Source of the DNA: Promethearchaeota archaeon Loki_b32
GTDB lineage: Archaea > Asgardarchaeota > Lokiarchaeia > Sigyniarchaeales > SOKP01
Length of the DNA: 64,000 nucleotides
Assembly (NCBI GenBank): GCA_005223125.1
Contig: NJBH01000017.1
Coordinates: 19,891-83,890, forward strand
Direction of reading: 5' to 3'
In this document: piece after piece, positions 63,953 to 64,000 of the stretch
Position numbering within the stretch: position 1 is the stretch's first letter
Layout of the letters: each line of letters begins with the position of its first letter
Notes under the pieces: model-generated
What the model saw: the letters and a program-made list of their open reading frames with translations, nothing else
Database searches by the model: none
What the model was told of the DNA's origin: nothing
Made by a program: the position numbers and the translations under genes

Positions 63953-64000
63953 TTATTCTACAATTTCATTTTCTTTTCTTTCGAGTGGAACTTCTTCTCT
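63953..64000 (-). CDS. Possible C-terminus of a gene entering from the right
   Basis: The minus strand reads REEVPLEKKENEIVE and then stop (TAA at complement of 63953-63955). It is only 15 codons, hydrophilic and plausible as a protein end, but too short to identify. Confidence 0.3.
   Translation of the reverse strand, partial: REEVPLERKENEIVE

Overview
The window is AT-rich archaeal DNA, and its gene content points to an Asgard archaeon, most likely of the Lokiarchaeia type. The signs are an archaeal-order ribosomal protein cluster with RNase P component 1, TATA/Shine-Dalgarno style gene starts, and an unusual density of eukaryote-like proteins: a Roadblock/LC7 protein, two adjacent TRAPP/V4R-like proteins, a ribophorin I-like and an OST3/OST6-like oligosaccharyltransferase subunit, Sec61-beta, a Trm112-like protein with a large central insert, and a protein with a PHD-like zinc finger. 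The taxonomic call is inference from family content, not from a marker search.

Layout. 1-9.3 kb: 3' end of leuS (with a frameshift), an Asgard-type longin-like protein, triosephosphate isomerase, HdrC, thioredoxin, the TRAPP/V4R pair, an unrecognised 491-residue protein, a Roadblock protein and methionine aminopeptidase. 9.4-21.7 kb: two glycosyltransferase-like proteins, a MazG-like protein, Sec61-beta, the ribophorin I-like protein, Trm112-like protein, a tRNA-Gln interrupted in both the D loop and the T loop, a gene-poor 1.1 kb, an Alg7-like GlcNAc-1-phosphate transferase, an M48 membrane protease and a UbiA-type prenyltransferase. Several of these belong to secretion, lipid-linked sugar synthesis and N-glycosylation.

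22-33 kb: a peptide-type ABC importer (binding protein, two permeases, two ATPases) whose operon is split by about 3.8 kb holding an intact IS4-like transposase gene and a decayed rve-type element. One ATPase (DppF-like) carries two predicted membrane helices inside its nucleotide-binding domain, and the other carries a charged coiled-coil insert. 33-43 kb: a DUF362 protein, TlyA-type methyltransferase, a partially duplicated membrane acyltransferase-like gene, a YqgF-like RNase H-fold protein divergent from RadB, Trm1, RlmE, a protein with a TFE-beta/RPC34-like Cys cluster, a RadA paralogue and an MptE-like pterin kinase. 43-52 kb: GcvH, the OST3/OST6-like protein, two M20 peptidases, the PHD-finger protein, a ferredoxin, a beta-propeller protein, a small membrane protein, ribokinase and a cupin.

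52.4-61.9 kb: S19-L22-S3-L29-Rnp1-S17-L14-L24-S4e-L5-S14-S8-L6-L32e-L19e-L18-S5-L30-L15, one tightly packed translation operon. secY does not follow it. Several starts here are set by a GGTGA-like Shine-Dalgarno motif, and at S14 and L15 the best-placed codon is ATA or ATT. 62-64 kb: a small membrane protein, an ECF-type S component, and an HxlR regulator divergent from an AHSA1/START-like protein with repeated GTTACT motifs between them.
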